Shown here: positions 17,496 through 25,793 of the stretch, in pieces | Position numbering within the stretch: position 1 is the first letter of the stretch | Layout: each line of letters starts with the position of its first letter | Origin: Psychrosphaera ytuae | GTDB lineage: Bacteria; Pseudomonadota; Gammaproteobacteria; Enterobacterales; Alteromonadaceae | Direction: 5' to 3' | DNA: 64,000 nucleotides | Assembly: GCF_017638545.1 (NCBI RefSeq) | Contig: NZ_CP072110.1 | Location: 186,001 to 250,000, forward strand | Program-made: the position numbers and the translations under genes | Notes under the pieces: model-generated | The model's input: only the letters and a program-made list of their open reading frames with translations | What the model was told of the DNA's origin: nothing | Databases searched by the model: none

Positions 17496-20348
17496 TTAGA
17501 ATTTAACATTTAAGCCAGTGAAGATACGACGACCTACGATGTCGTAAATTGGGTTAATTGTGTAACCCGGTGCTAGCTTGTCAAATGCGTTACGAACACC
17601 GAAGTCTACGCGAACATTATCATTAATGATGTAGTTTGCAGAGAAGTCATGTGTAACGATTGAAGGAACCCAAGAAGGATTTGTGTCTTCTGGAGAACCG
17701 CCGTTAGGAGATACGTCATAAGTTACAGAACGGTCGATTGAACGAACAGTCCAGTTAACTAGTAGATCGTCTAAACGGTAGTTAGTTGTTAAACGTACTT
17801 GTAAGCTAGGGTCACCCACTTCGCCATCTTCAACGTTGATTTCGTCTGGACGGTCTTGGAATTCAAATTGTTCTAGCTCTAGTAACTTAGATACGAATAA
17901 CTTAACAGATAACTCACCTGGAAGTTCAAAGTCAGCTAAATCTGTAGAGTAGTTGATCTCTGATTCAACACCACGAACGTTTAACGCCGCTGCGTTAAGG
18001 AAACCAGAACGTACTAACTCAACGTCGTAAGTTGTTGGGTTACGGTCTACTGCAGAACAGTATAACTCATCTGGACCGCCAGTTGCGTCAACACAGTTGT
18101 CCGCGATGTCTTGCGCTGCTACTTCGATGATCGCATCTTCGATTTCGATGTCGTAGAAGTCAACAGTGAACGTGAAGTTTTCGATTGACTCAGGTGTCCA
18201 AACGATACCTACTGTTTTTGACATTGAAGTCTCAGAGAACAGCTCTGGGTTACCACCAGAAATTAGGTTTACAGAAACGTTATCGTTTGCTTCGAAACCT
18301 TCAGGAATACCTAACGCACGACAGTTTGCTGCACGATCTGGATCTTCGTTGATGTTGTCTGCGTCACATGGATCAGATACACGAGCGAAACCAGGAGATT
18401 GTGGGCTGAATGCTTCACTTAGGTTAGGAGCACGTACCGCTTCACCAATTGTCGCACGGATGCGAACGTCTTTAATTGGCGCATACATTAAACCAACTTT
18501 CCAAGCATCTGCTTCACCAGCGTGAGAGTAGTCTGCTGTACGGTATGCTGCATCTAATGTTAACTCATGTGCAAAGTCTACATCAGCAAGTAGTGGTAAG
18601 CTGATTTCAACGAAGCTTTCCGTTACGTCGTAGTCACCGAACTCATCTGGAGTTGCTGCGCCTAATAACGCACCAGATTTAGTTAGTTCGTCAGTGATTG
18701 TTGAGTAAGTCTCTTCACGGTATTCAAAACCTGCAGCGAGACCAATTGGACCGCCTTGAAGGTTTAAGAACTCGCTTGTATCTGTCGAGATTGAACCACC
18801 AACGATTTCTTGAGTGATTTGGTCTTGACGAGTTACGTTAGCAGAAACCCAGTCTCTCGCTTCTTGAGAAGCTTGACGGAAACCAAACGGGTTGTAAGCA
18901 ACACAGCTACCAGCCGCTACAGAACCTGCAGTTGGGTCAGCACACACTGCTTCACCTGTGTCAGGGTCAATTACAGAGTTAACCGCTGCTGCGAAGTTTT
19001 CTGGGATTAGGTCGTTTTCGGTAACACGGATGTTGTTAGACTCGCCGTATACATAGAAAAGTTCCCAGTCGAAGTTAGTGTCACTTAGAGTGAAGTAACC
19101 ATCAAAGCCTGCTACTGCACGGAATAACTCACGTTCGTTATCTGCTGAACGGTTACCTAGCTCATCAAAGAACTTAGCCATAGAAACGTTGCCAGTTCCG
19201 CCTAAACGAGCACGAGCTTCGTCAGATAGGAAAGCATTGTTTGCAACGTCAATTGAGATGTTACCGAAGCGGAAGCTTGGTTGGAACTGCTGCTGAACTT
19301 CAGCAGAGTTGTATTTGAAGTCACCGAAGAAGCGAACTTGATCAGTGATCTCGTAGTTCATTGTACTACCTACGTAGAAACGTTGAACTGCTGGATAGAT
19401 GTTTTCGTAGTCTTCAGTGAAGAAGCCTGTCTTACAATCAGCCGGTAATTGACCAAATGCAAAGCTGTTTGTCGCTGTACGCTCACACTGCTCGATTACG
19501 TTACCAGTCTCGTCAAACGTGAAACGGTCACCGCCAAATGGGTTGATTACACCAAAACGGTTGATCATTTCTGAACCAACGTAAGGTACGCGTAAACGGT
19601 CAAAGATACCGTCTTCTTCGCCAGTGTCTTCAGGGTTTACAATCGTACCCCAGTTTTTCAACTGACGGATGTCTGCAGACATAGTTTCTTCAATACGCTC
19701 AACACCAGCGAAAAACGTCACGTTACCGCGGTCGCTTGAGGTACCACCTACGATGCTTACAGTGTGGTTACGCGCTGCTACACCTTCAGTAGAGTCACTT
19801 GCAGTCGCGTTAAGTTCTAGACCTTCGTAGTCACTCTTAAGGATAACGTTGATTACACCTGTAACCGCGTCAGAACCGTAAATCGCAGATGCACCACCAG
19901 TGATGATCTCGATACGTTCAATAAGAACTGCTGGGATAGTCGAAAGGTCAACTGTAGAAGAACCTGGAGAACCCGCTACGTGACGTTTACCGTTTACTAG
20001 AACCAAAGAACGCTTCGCACCTAAACGACGTAAGTCAGCAGAACTTGAACCTGCTAAAGCGTTGCTTCCCGCGTTACCCGATAGAGTGTTTGTTGCACCA
20101 ATAGCTGGTAACTCTGCAAGAACACTACCAAGGTCAGGTGTACCAAATCGAGCGATTTCAGCTTGGCCTAAAACAAGTACTGGCGTAGGAGAAGAAAGTT
20201 CGGTTTTAGCGATACGAGAACCGGTTACGGTGATTTTTTCTACGTCTTCTTTAGCCATCTCTTCTGCAAGAACACCTTGCGCAGTAAAAGAGAGACCTGT
20301 TACTAAGGCTAGATTAATAGCCTTACTCACTAGAGATCTTTTTTTCAT
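17496..20348 (-). CDS. TonB-dependent outer-membrane receptor (complete)
   Basis: The 950-aa protein starts with a signal peptide ending near residue 28 (GVLAEE) and a TonB-box-like EKITVTGSRI. A plug domain follows, with LVLVNGKRHVAGSPGSSTVD and ERIEIITGGASAIYGSDAVTG. The rest is a long beta-barrel closing with NVKF, whose terminal Phe is typical of outer-membrane proteins. The large extracellular loops contain several Cys residues that may form disulfides (for example VCADP, GSCVAYNP, PCDADN, NCRALG, NCVDA and YCSA). The start is ATG with SD AGGA. It is a high-molecular-weight receptor of the type abundant in Alteromonadales. Its substrate is unknown, and no adjacent catabolic gene hints at one. 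Confidence 0.95.
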   Translation of the reverse strand: MKKRSLVSKAINLALVTGLSFTAQGVLAEEMAKEDVEKITVTGSRIAKTELSSPTPVLVLGQAEIARFGTPDLGSVLAELPAIGATNTLSGNAGSNALAGSSSADLRRLGAKRSLVLVNGKRHVAGSPGSSTVDLSTIPAVLIERIEIITGGASAIYGSDAVTGVINVILKSDYEGLELNATASDSTEGVAARNHTVSIVGGTSSDRGNVTFFAGVERIEETMSADIRQLKNWGTIVNPEDTGEEDGIFDRLRVPYVGSEMINRFGVINPFGGDRFTFDETGNVIEQCERTATNSFAFGQLPADCKTGFFTEDYENIYPAVQRFYVGSTMNYEITDQVRFFGDFKYNSAEVQQQFQPSFRFGNISIDVANNAFLSDEARARLGGTGNVSMAKFFDELGNRSADNERELFRAVAGFDGYFTLSDTNFDWELFYVYGESNNIRVTENDLIPENFAAAVNSVIDPDTGEAVCADPTAGSVAAGSCVAYNPFGFRQASQEARDWVSANVTRQDQITQEIVGGSISTDTSEFLNLQGGPIGLAAGFEYREETYSTITDELTKSGALLGAATPDEFGDYDVTESFVEISLPLLADVDFAHELTLDAAYRTADYSHAGEADAWKVGLMYAPIKDVRIRATIGEAVRAPNLSEAFSPQSPGFARVSDPCDADNINEDPDRAANCRALGIPEGFEANDNVSVNLISGGNPELFSETSMSKTVGIVWTPESIENFTFTVDFYDIEIEDAIIEVAAQDIADNCVDATGGPDELYCSAVDRNPTTYDVELVRSGFLNAAALNVRGVESEINYSTDLADFELPGELSVKLFVSKLLELEQFEFQDRPDEINVEDGEVGDPSLQVRLTTNYRLDDLLVNWTVRSIDRSVTYDVSPNGGSPEDTNPSWVPSIVTHDFSANYIINDNVRVDFGVRNAFDKLAPGYTINPIYDIVGRRIFTGLNVKF

Positions 20349-20665
20349 ACATCATTCCTGTGGAATTTATAATTCCGACATTGTTGTTATTGTTTGTTGT
20401 TATTTTTTACGGCAGAGTTGGTTTTGATCAAATGCCGACCGTAAAGAAATCACAATTTACCGTACGGATCAAGTATGGATCCGGATTATTCTTCGATAAA
20501 GTAACGAGAGAGCGTAAATATTTGTTTAAATTATGCTCGCTTGGTGGTTAGTACTTTTTGGCGAGTTTGTTTCGTCTGTCTGATTTATTGTTTAATGATT
20601 AGAAAGTTATTGCACTTTGTAAGCGTAGAACATACATTTACCTCAAATTAAATAGAGGTATAAAA
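20349..20665. other. 317-bp divergent intergenic region
   Basis: This AT-rich stretch separates the divergent receptor and the small exported protein. It must hold promoters for both. I see no Fur-box-like palindrome, riboswitch-like structure or convincing small gene in it. Plus-strand frames inside it lack a ribosome binding site and family signal. Confidence 0.6.
20610..20638 (+). promoter_or_regulatory. Possible sigma-70 promoter for the small exported protein
   Basis: TTGCAC and TACATT are separated by 17 bp and lie 28 bp before the ATG at 20666. The match to consensus is moderate (3 of 6 and 4 of 6). This is a proposal from spacing and position only. Confidence 0.35.
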
Positions 20666-21070
20666 ATGAAAAAAATTACTCTTTTCACTTTATTGTTGTC
20701 CCTTGGCCTAAGTGCTGTAAAAGTAAACGCTGAGCAAAGTCAAAGTTACAAATTAATCACAGTGTCTACTTATTTAAACTTTTACTTAATGAATTTAAAC
20801 GCTTGTGAAGATTTTCATCCTTCGACTCGCGCAGAAGCATATAAGGCAGAAGGGCAGTTATACCCTTTCTTTGAACGCTTGGATGCTAAAGTTAAGGCTT
20901 TAGATATCAATGCAGATGACAAAAAGGCAATCAAGAACACAGTGACGGCTCGTCGTGCAAAGCTTAATAAACAAATTGCCGATGGTGAGTTTACTCTTGA
21001 GCACTGCAAAGCCGTGATTGGTTTGGTAAATGAAGGTTTAGACGAGACATTATTGTCTTCAATCAAATAG
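20666..21070 (+). CDS. Small exported protein of unknown function, two cysteines
   Basis: I do not recognise this 134-aa protein. It has a clear signal peptide (MKKITLF, hydrophobic core, cleavage near VNAEQ at residue 23). The mature part of about 110 residues looks helical and carries two Cys, in NACEDF and LEHCKA, which could form a disulfide in the periplasm. The middle is rich in Lys, Asp and Ala (KVKALDINADDKKAIKN). The ATG has SD AGAGGT. It lies between a divergent TonB-dependent receptor and a convergent photolyase gene and belongs to no visible operon. Export is well supported; function is unknown. Confidence 0.8.
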   Translation: MKKITLFTLLLSLGLSAVKVNAEQSQSYKLITVSTYLNFYLMNLNACEDFHPSTRAEAYKAEGQLYPFFERLDAKVKALDINADDKKAIKNTVTARRAKLNKQIADGEFTLEHCKAVIGLVNEGLDETLLSSIK

Positions 21071-21105
21071 CATTTGGTTGTTTTGACAGTGTGTCAGGAC
21101 GCACG

Positions 21106-22659
21106 TTAAAGTGCGTCCAAATTATGTAGTACCCATTCCGCTCTTTCTAACACCTCTTGTTTTTCCATATCTGAGCGTTTATCCCAATTTTTATAAACCA
21201 TTGCATTTCTTGGGTTATTACCAAACTTTTCTTGGTGTTGTGTCATAAAGTGCCAGTACAGGCTGTTGAACGGACAACTATCGTTACTGGTTTTTTGTTT
21301 TACGTCATAATGGCAGTCACTGCAGTAGTCCGTCATTTTTTGAATGTAATTGCCACTAGAGGCATAGGCTTTGGAGCCGACAATGCCGCCGTCGGCAAAT
21401 TGACTCATACCTCGTGTATTTGGCATTTCTACCCACTCAATGGCATCGATATAAATACCTAAGTACCATAAGTCGACTTGGTCCGGATCTGCACCAATTA
21501 AAAGTGCGAAGTTACCTGTCACCATTAGTCGCTGGATATGGTGCGCATAGGCATATTCTAAGCTCTGAGATATTGCATTGCTCAAGCAATTCATCTTAGT
21601 CTTACCTGTCCAGTAAAAATCGGGTAGAGGACGCGAAGCCTCTAATGCATTTTTGGTTTTGTAGTCCGGCATATTTAACCAATAAATCCCTCTTACAAAC
21701 TCCCTCCATCCTAATATCTGTCGCACAAAACCTTCTATTTGTTCGATCGAAATTGTGCTGCTGTTTTGGCGATATGCCTCTATGGCATGGTTAACAACTT
21801 GGGCCGGTGAAACGATTTTGCTATTTAGCGCAAAGGATATCCGTGAGTGATACAAAGACCACTGTTTATCCGGGAGCTTAGCTGTCATAGCATCTTGGAA
21901 TTCACCGAATTTTGGTAAACAGTATTTGCAAAAGAAGTTCAATAATTCACGTGTTTGAGTTCGAGTTACTGGCCAAAGTAAAGTATCTCCTCCTGTGCCC
22001 ATGGTTTTTATTTTATGGCGTTGGATCCTTTTATTAATATCACTGACGTCATTACTAAATAACAATGGACTAGGAACGGCCTTGAGATCGTCTTTTTTGA
22101 GTTTGTTGCGATTGCTGGAGTCGTAGTTCCATTTACCACCTTCAGGCTCACCTTCATCCATCAATACATTAAATTGACTTCGTAGCTTGCGATAAAAAGC
22201 TTCAAGGCGATGCCCAGTGTCTTTTTTGAAATATTTTGATAGTTCATCATGTCGCAAATAAAAATGCTCTGTATCGACGCATGATTTATCGCAATTAATG
22301 GTCATATTTTTGAGCTGCTCAGACAGTCGATATTCATCGGGCTGTTGATAACAAAATTGTTTAGGTAAATATTGATCAATCAGTTGATTGACCATATCGG
22401 GTAAGTCTGCGTATTTTTCAGTATCATCAAGTGTTAGATAAAGTACGTGGTGGCCAGCTTCTTTTAATGCACTGGCGAATTTCTCCATTGCAAGGAAAAA
22501 CGCTTGGACTTTCTGAATGTGATGGGTGACATATTCTTGTTCTTGCTTGAGCTCTGCAATGACATACAACACTTTGGTGTCTTTGGTTTTGTACCAAGAG
22601 TGAGCCGCATTGAGTTGGTCACCTAAAACTAGCCTTATTTCGTCATACGAAGGATTCAT
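21106..22659 (-). CDS. Iron-sulfur bacterial cryptochrome/photolyase (FeS-BCP, PhrB/CryB type)
   Basis: The 517-aa protein belongs to the photolyase-related clade typified by Agrobacterium PhrB, a (6-4) photolyase with FAD, a lumazine antenna and a 4Fe-4S cluster. All four expected cluster cysteines are present: one in KMNCLSN and three in YCSDC...SCPFN near the C terminus. Other family stretches are VLGDQLN at the N terminus, GWREFVRGIYW, and QRLMVTGNFALL. An upstream TTG (22674) is possible, but ATG 22659 has SD GGAGAG at good spacing and shares 4 bp (ATGA) with the DUF2256 stop, so it is preferred. It is last in a long minus-strand run. A hairpin (21097-21118) overlaps the stop codon. Repair of (6-4) photoproducts is inferred from the clade. 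Confidence 0.92.
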   Translation of the reverse strand: MNPSYDEIRLVLGDQLNAAHSWYKTKDTKVLYVIAELKQEQEYVTHHIQKVQAFFLAMEKFASALKEAGHHVLYLTLDDTEKYADLPDMVNQLIDQYLPKQFCYQQPDEYRLSEQLKNMTINCDKSCVDTEHFYLRHDELSKYFKKDTGHRLEAFYRKLRSQFNVLMDEGEPEGGKWNYDSSNRNKLKKDDLKAVPSPLLFSNDVSDINKRIQRHKIKTMGTGGDTLLWPVTRTQTRELLNFFCKYCLPKFGEFQDAMTAKLPDKQWSLYHSRISFALNSKIVSPAQVVNHAIEAYRQNSSTISIEQIEGFVRQILGWREFVRGIYWLNMPDYKTKNALEASRPLPDFYWTGKTKMNCLSNAISQSLEYAYAHHIQRLMVTGNFALLIGADPDQVDLWYLGIYIDAIEWVEMPNTRGMSQFADGGIVGSKAYASSGNYIQKMTDYCSDCHYDVKQKTSNDSCPFNSLYWHFMTQHQEKFGNNPRNAMVYKNWDKRSDMEKQEVLERAEWVLHNLDAL

Positions 22660-22784
22660 TTTGCTCTCCGGCAACGCTCAGAACAGTATTTAACTTCTTC
22701 CCAACAACGGGCCCATTTTTTACGCCAAGTGAAAGGCAAACCGCAGGTTTTACATACTTTAGACGGGAGATGTTGTTTTTTCAT
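22656..22784 (-). CDS. DUF2256 small zinc-ribbon protein
   Basis: This is a 42-aa protein beginning MKKQHLPSKVCKTCGLPF and ending YCSERCRRAK. It contains CxxC (C11, C14), a further Cys (C27) and CxxxC (C34, C38), plus the aromatic WRKKW..CWEEVKYC core that identifies DUF2256. Zinc binding is inferred from the cysteines. DUF2256 genes are often found next to cryptochrome/photolyase genes, as here: it starts 54 bp after the DASH cryptochrome stop, and its TGA overlaps the photolyase ATG (ATGA). The GGAGAG that serves as the photolyase SD lies inside its last codons, a strong sign of translational coupling. Its function is not established. Confidence 0.9.
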   Translation of the reverse strand: MKKQHLPSKVCKTCGLPFTWRKKWARCWEEVKYCSERCRRAK

Positions 22785-22838
22785 CTTATGCGCTACTTCT
22801 TTTAAACCATGATTGAATTTTGTGACCTAGAAAACAAA

Positions 22839-24317
22839 CTAAGATACGGGCCAGTCGACGATATCGACATTATCTAATGTATTTTGACTAGCTTTTTGAT
22901 CTTGGCCGTTCCACTTATTGATAAATTCGCCGTCAGGATCATAGGTTGCGGTTTGCTTGTCGAGGTTAAACCGACGACTGCCTCGAGGATCAAACCCGAC
23001 GCCCGCCAAATATTGCCAATTTCCCCAGTTAGCGGCCACGTCGTAATCAGTTAATTGTTGTTCGAAATAAGCGGCCCCATACCGCCAGTCTAATTGCAGC
23101 TCGTGTATTAAACAGCTGGCGACGATTTGCCTTGCTCTATTTGACATGTAGCCGGTTGCATTTAGTTGTTTCATGGCTGCATTGACAATGGGGTAAGGTG
23201 TGTGGCCTTGACACCATTTGGCAAACCTTTGTGGGTAAAAAGACGTAAGTGGCCCTTGTTCTTTAATCCCACCAAACTTAAAAAGTTTGCTTTTGATCGC
23301 TAAGGCCTGCCATTGAAAGTATTCGCGCCACAAAAGCTCAAACTTAATCCAATAGGTTGAATCATTGGCGCCGTGCTGTTGTTCGTATAAGCATACTTCT
23401 GTCCAAATTCGACGGGCCGAAACACAGCCATTAGCAAGCCATGCGCTAAATTTCGTCGAAGAGGGCCAATCATCTAACGCATTGCGAGTTTGTTTGTATG
23501 ACTGTGGCGCGGATGATTCAAAATACTCTTGCAGGTGGGCTAAACCTGCAGATTCTCCTCCTTCAAAAACCATAGTACGCTTTAGCTCTTCAGCGTGGCG
23601 ACCGTTGTCAATGAACATTTGCTCAACGTCTGGCAGAGTTATAAACAGGTTAAACTGTTGCTGAAAGTACTTATTTAGACTTTGTGTTTCGGGTTTAAGC
23701 CTTTTTTGTATTTCTGATTTATTAAGAACAGGCAGTACCGCTTGAGACTTTAAAAAGAAAAGGGAATCCAAATCCAACTGTTCGACCTTTCTTCTGAATT
23801 TCGAAAAGCTGTTAGGCAAGTCACTTACGGCAAAAGGTAAGTCTTTTGAATTAAATAATGTAAAACCTTGGTGGGTTTCGAAAGTAATTTCGTTTGATGG
23901 GTGACGCTCTTCATTACGTCGCGCTAATCGCTTGCTGATTGATTGGTTAGTGTTTTGCTCGTACGTGCCGATGGCTCGCTGAGTGTGTATTTTCAGCGGC
24001 GCTGGCTTTTCACCTTCGCTAATTTGAAGCGCCAGGTTCATTATTCCCTCTGTCGGTGTGTCAACGACAAAGTGGAACTTGACGCCTTGTTTGATGATAC
24101 TTGATGCAAGATTTTGTAACGACTGCAGTAAAAAAAGCAGCCGAAAAGGACCAATGCCCCGGCTATTAAAATTAGTTGGTTTGAGAAGCTGAGGATCAAA
24201 GACATACGCACATTGTAACGTCACGTCGCCATTTTGATGTTGTTCTAGCAAGGATTGAAGTTGTGGGTTGTCGTTAACCCTAAGATCGTTGGTAAATATA
24301 TAAAGCGCGTCTGCCAT
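22839..24317 (-). CDS. DASH-type cryptochrome (cryptochrome/photolyase family)
   Basis: The 492-aa flavoprotein has an N-terminal alpha/beta photolyase domain (ALYIFTNDLRVNDNPQL) and a C-terminal FAD-binding domain. DASH hallmarks include GPFRLLFLLQSLQNL, the FTLFNSKDLPF..DLPNSFSKFRRKVE linker and STKFSAWLANGCVSARRIW. So do NDSTYWIKFELLWREYFQW and the late YMSNRARQIVASCLIHELQLDWRYGA segment. Members repair CPDs in single-stranded DNA or act as blue-light sensors. It lies between the DUF2069 gene (54-bp gap) and DUF2256 (54-bp gap), all on one strand. Assignment to DASH rather than class I CPD photolyase is from motif resemblance. Confidence 0.9.
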   Translation of the reverse strand: MADALYIFTNDLRVNDNPQLQSLLEQHQNGDVTLQCAYVFDPQLLKPTNFNSRGIGPFRLLFLLQSLQNLASSIIKQGVKFHFVVDTPTEGIMNLALQISEGEKPAPLKIHTQRAIGTYEQNTNQSISKRLARRNEERHPSNEITFETHQGFTLFNSKDLPFAVSDLPNSFSKFRRKVEQLDLDSLFFLKSQAVLPVLNKSEIQKRLKPETQSLNKYFQQQFNLFITLPDVEQMFIDNGRHAEELKRTMVFEGGESAGLAHLQEYFESSAPQSYKQTRNALDDWPSSTKFSAWLANGCVSARRIWTEVCLYEQQHGANDSTYWIKFELLWREYFQWQALAIKSKLFKFGGIKEQGPLTSFYPQRFAKWCQGHTPYPIVNAAMKQLNATGYMSNRARQIVASCLIHELQLDWRYGAAYFEQQLTDYDVAANWGNWQYLAGVGFDPRGSRRFNLDKQTATYDPDGEFINKWNGQDQKASQNTLDNVDIVDWPVS

Positions 24318-24371
24318 AAGAATTGTGTCCCGTTTGCTTATGGCAGTTATACGAAGGAGAGGAAATTTGGT

Positions 24372-24839
24372 TTACTTGGCTTTTCCCTCAAATTGCGCTT
24401 TTTCTTGTTCTTTGAGCTCTTTGATCTTTGGCAAGGCTAAGCCCATCTCACGACCACGGTAACGCGCAAAATAGGTATTACCAATAAATGCTAGGGTCAA
24501 TAAAACAAGTTCTATTACGATAAAAAGTTTATTACCTTCAAACGTCCAAATTGCGGTTAACCCATGTAAATAGCACCACATAATGACAAAGTTACTCCAT
24601 GCATAGGTATATGGATTTCCTTGAACTAACCCTTTAACCGCAAACAACAAGGGGAACCAAAACAGGGTAAGAGTTATGTAACCCAGCGAGTTGTCTGTCG
24701 GGTTAAGTGCAAGTATTAAAATCGGCATGTACACGACTAGGCCTAAATAGCCAATTAGGCCTGTCACTTGGAGCTTTTTGACGAATTTAGCCATGGGCGC
24801 CGTTTTGTAATCGGCGCTCGTCGCCTGATGTTTTTGCAT
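24372..24839 (-). CDS. DUF2069 family inner-membrane protein
   Basis: The 155-aa protein has four predicted membrane segments between about residues 25 and 125, with NPTDNSLGY and GNPYTYAW in the loops. It ends in a charged cytosolic tail (KIKELKEQEKAQFEGK). This pattern and its place immediately downstream of wrbA identify DUF2069, a family of unknown function. The ATG at 24839 has SD AGGAAG about 10 bp upstream; an internal Met at residue 16 is a possible alternative. It lies 34 bp after wrbA and 54 bp before the DASH cryptochrome. Confidence 0.85.
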   Translation of the reverse strand: MQKHQATSADYKTAPMAKFVKKLQVTGLIGYLGLVVYMPILILALNPTDNSLGYITLTLFWFPLLFAVKGLVQGNPYTYAWSNFVIMWCYLHGLTAIWTFEGNKLFIVIELVLLTLAFIGNTYFARYRGREMGLALPKIKELKEQEKAQFEGKAK

Positions 24840-24873
24840 AGTATGTTTACTTCCTAAAATAGCGTTAATCGCT

Positions 24874-25446
24874 TTAGCGATTTAATAACTGTACGGTTTG
24901 TGCCAGTCTTTTGCCCAATGCAAACGCTAAGTTTTTTTCGTGTGGGGTTAAATCATGGTCGTTGTTGAGGCCAGCAACGTGTGTTGCGCCATATGGCGTT
25001 CCACCGCTTGTTGTGGTGTGCAACTCAGGCTCAGAATAGGGAATGCCAAGTAACATCATGCCATGATGTAATAAAGGTAATGACATTGATAATAATGTAC
25101 TCTCATTACCTCCGTGCAGGCTAGAACTAGAAGAAAAGACGACGGCTGGTTTGCCAATCAAATCACCGGATAACCATTGAGTCGATGTGCTTTCCCAAAA
25201 CGCCTTAAGTGGGCTGGCCATCATTCCAAAATGACAAGGGCTTCCCATTGCAAGTCCTGCACAGTTTTTTAAATCCTCGATCGTTACTTGTGGATACATT
25301 GAGTCCGATTGACGCTCTGCTTGCTCGCAACTGCGCACTTTAGCTTCGAGTCCGGTACTCTCAATGCCCTTACGGATCTGCAAAGCAAGCTGTTCTACCG
25401 AACCATGTCTTGAGTGATACAGAACGAGGATATATGGAGTGGTCAT
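24874..25446 (-). CDS. wrbA: WrbA-type NAD(P)H:quinone oxidoreductase, flavodoxin-like
   Basis: The 190-aa protein has the flavodoxin fold of WrbA, an FMN-dependent NAD(P)H:quinone oxidoreductase that makes two-electron reductions and limits oxidative stress. The FMN phosphate loop is LYHSRHGSVEQLA (residues about 9-21). Further conserved parts are MGSPCHFGMMASPLKAFWEST, PAVVFSSSSSLHGGNESTLLSM and TPYGATHVAG. Its ATG overlaps the stop codon of the upstream ArsC-like gene by one base, so the two are translationally coupled. Confidence 0.93.
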   Translation of the reverse strand: MTTPYILVLYHSRHGSVEQLALQIRKGIESTGLEAKVRSCEQAERQSDSMYPQVTIEDLKNCAGLAMGSPCHFGMMASPLKAFWESTSTQWLSGDLIGKPAVVFSSSSSLHGGNESTLLSMSLPLLHHGMMLLGIPYSEPELHTTTSGGTPYGATHVAGLNNDHDLTPHEKNLAFALGKRLAQTVQLLNR

Positions 25447-25793
25447 TAAATAATGTCCAACACGTTTTCTGGCGGACGGCCAATTACTGCTTTGTCACCA
25501 TTAATGACAATAGGACGTTCGATCAATTTTGGCGTCGCGACCATGATGTCTAGCAGTTGTTGTTCCGTCAGACTTTCGTCATTGGCACCCGTTTCTTTGT
25601 ATTCGGCTTCTTTTTTGCGAAATAGGTCACGAGTGTCAATGCCTAGTTTTGTGATTATGCTTTTTAATTCAGCAGCACTTGGCGGAGTTTTTAAGTACTC
25701 AATGACTTCTGGCTCTATGCCTTTTTCTTGCAATAGCTGCAATGTTTGACGGCTTTTAGAACAACGTGGATTGTGTAAAATTGAAATCGACAT
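25446..25793 (-). CDS. ArsC/YfgD-family glutaredoxin-like reductase
   Basis: The 115-aa thioredoxin-fold protein has the ArsC motif HNPRCSKSRQTLQLL with Cys near residue 12 and the C-terminal RPIVINGDKAVIGRPPENVL. It resembles E. coli YfgD more than plasmid arsenate reductase, and there is no ars operon nearby. The arsenate-binding Arg region (RPIV) is retained, so arsenate reduction with glutathione/glutaredoxin is possible but unproven. It directly follows bepA with no spacer and overlaps wrbA by one base. E. coli also keeps yfgD beside bepA (yfgC). Confidence 0.9.
   Translation of the reverse strand: MSISILHNPRCSKSRQTLQLLQEKGIEPEVIEYLKTPPSAAELKSIITKLGIDTRDLFRKKEAEYKETGANDESLTEQQLLDIMVATPKLIERPIVINGDKAVIGRPPENVLDII

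Noticed and set aside
21097..21118. Hairpin GGACGCAC/GTGCGTCC as a terminator for the photolyase or the small exported gene
   Set aside because: The stem is good but overlaps the photolyase stop codon, and no T-tract follows on either strand, so it was not listed as a terminator.
25446..25793. Dedicated arsenic-resistance gene
   Set aside because: The ArsC-type protein has no arsR, arsB or acr3 beside it and sits in the bepA/wrbA context of the YfgD branch.
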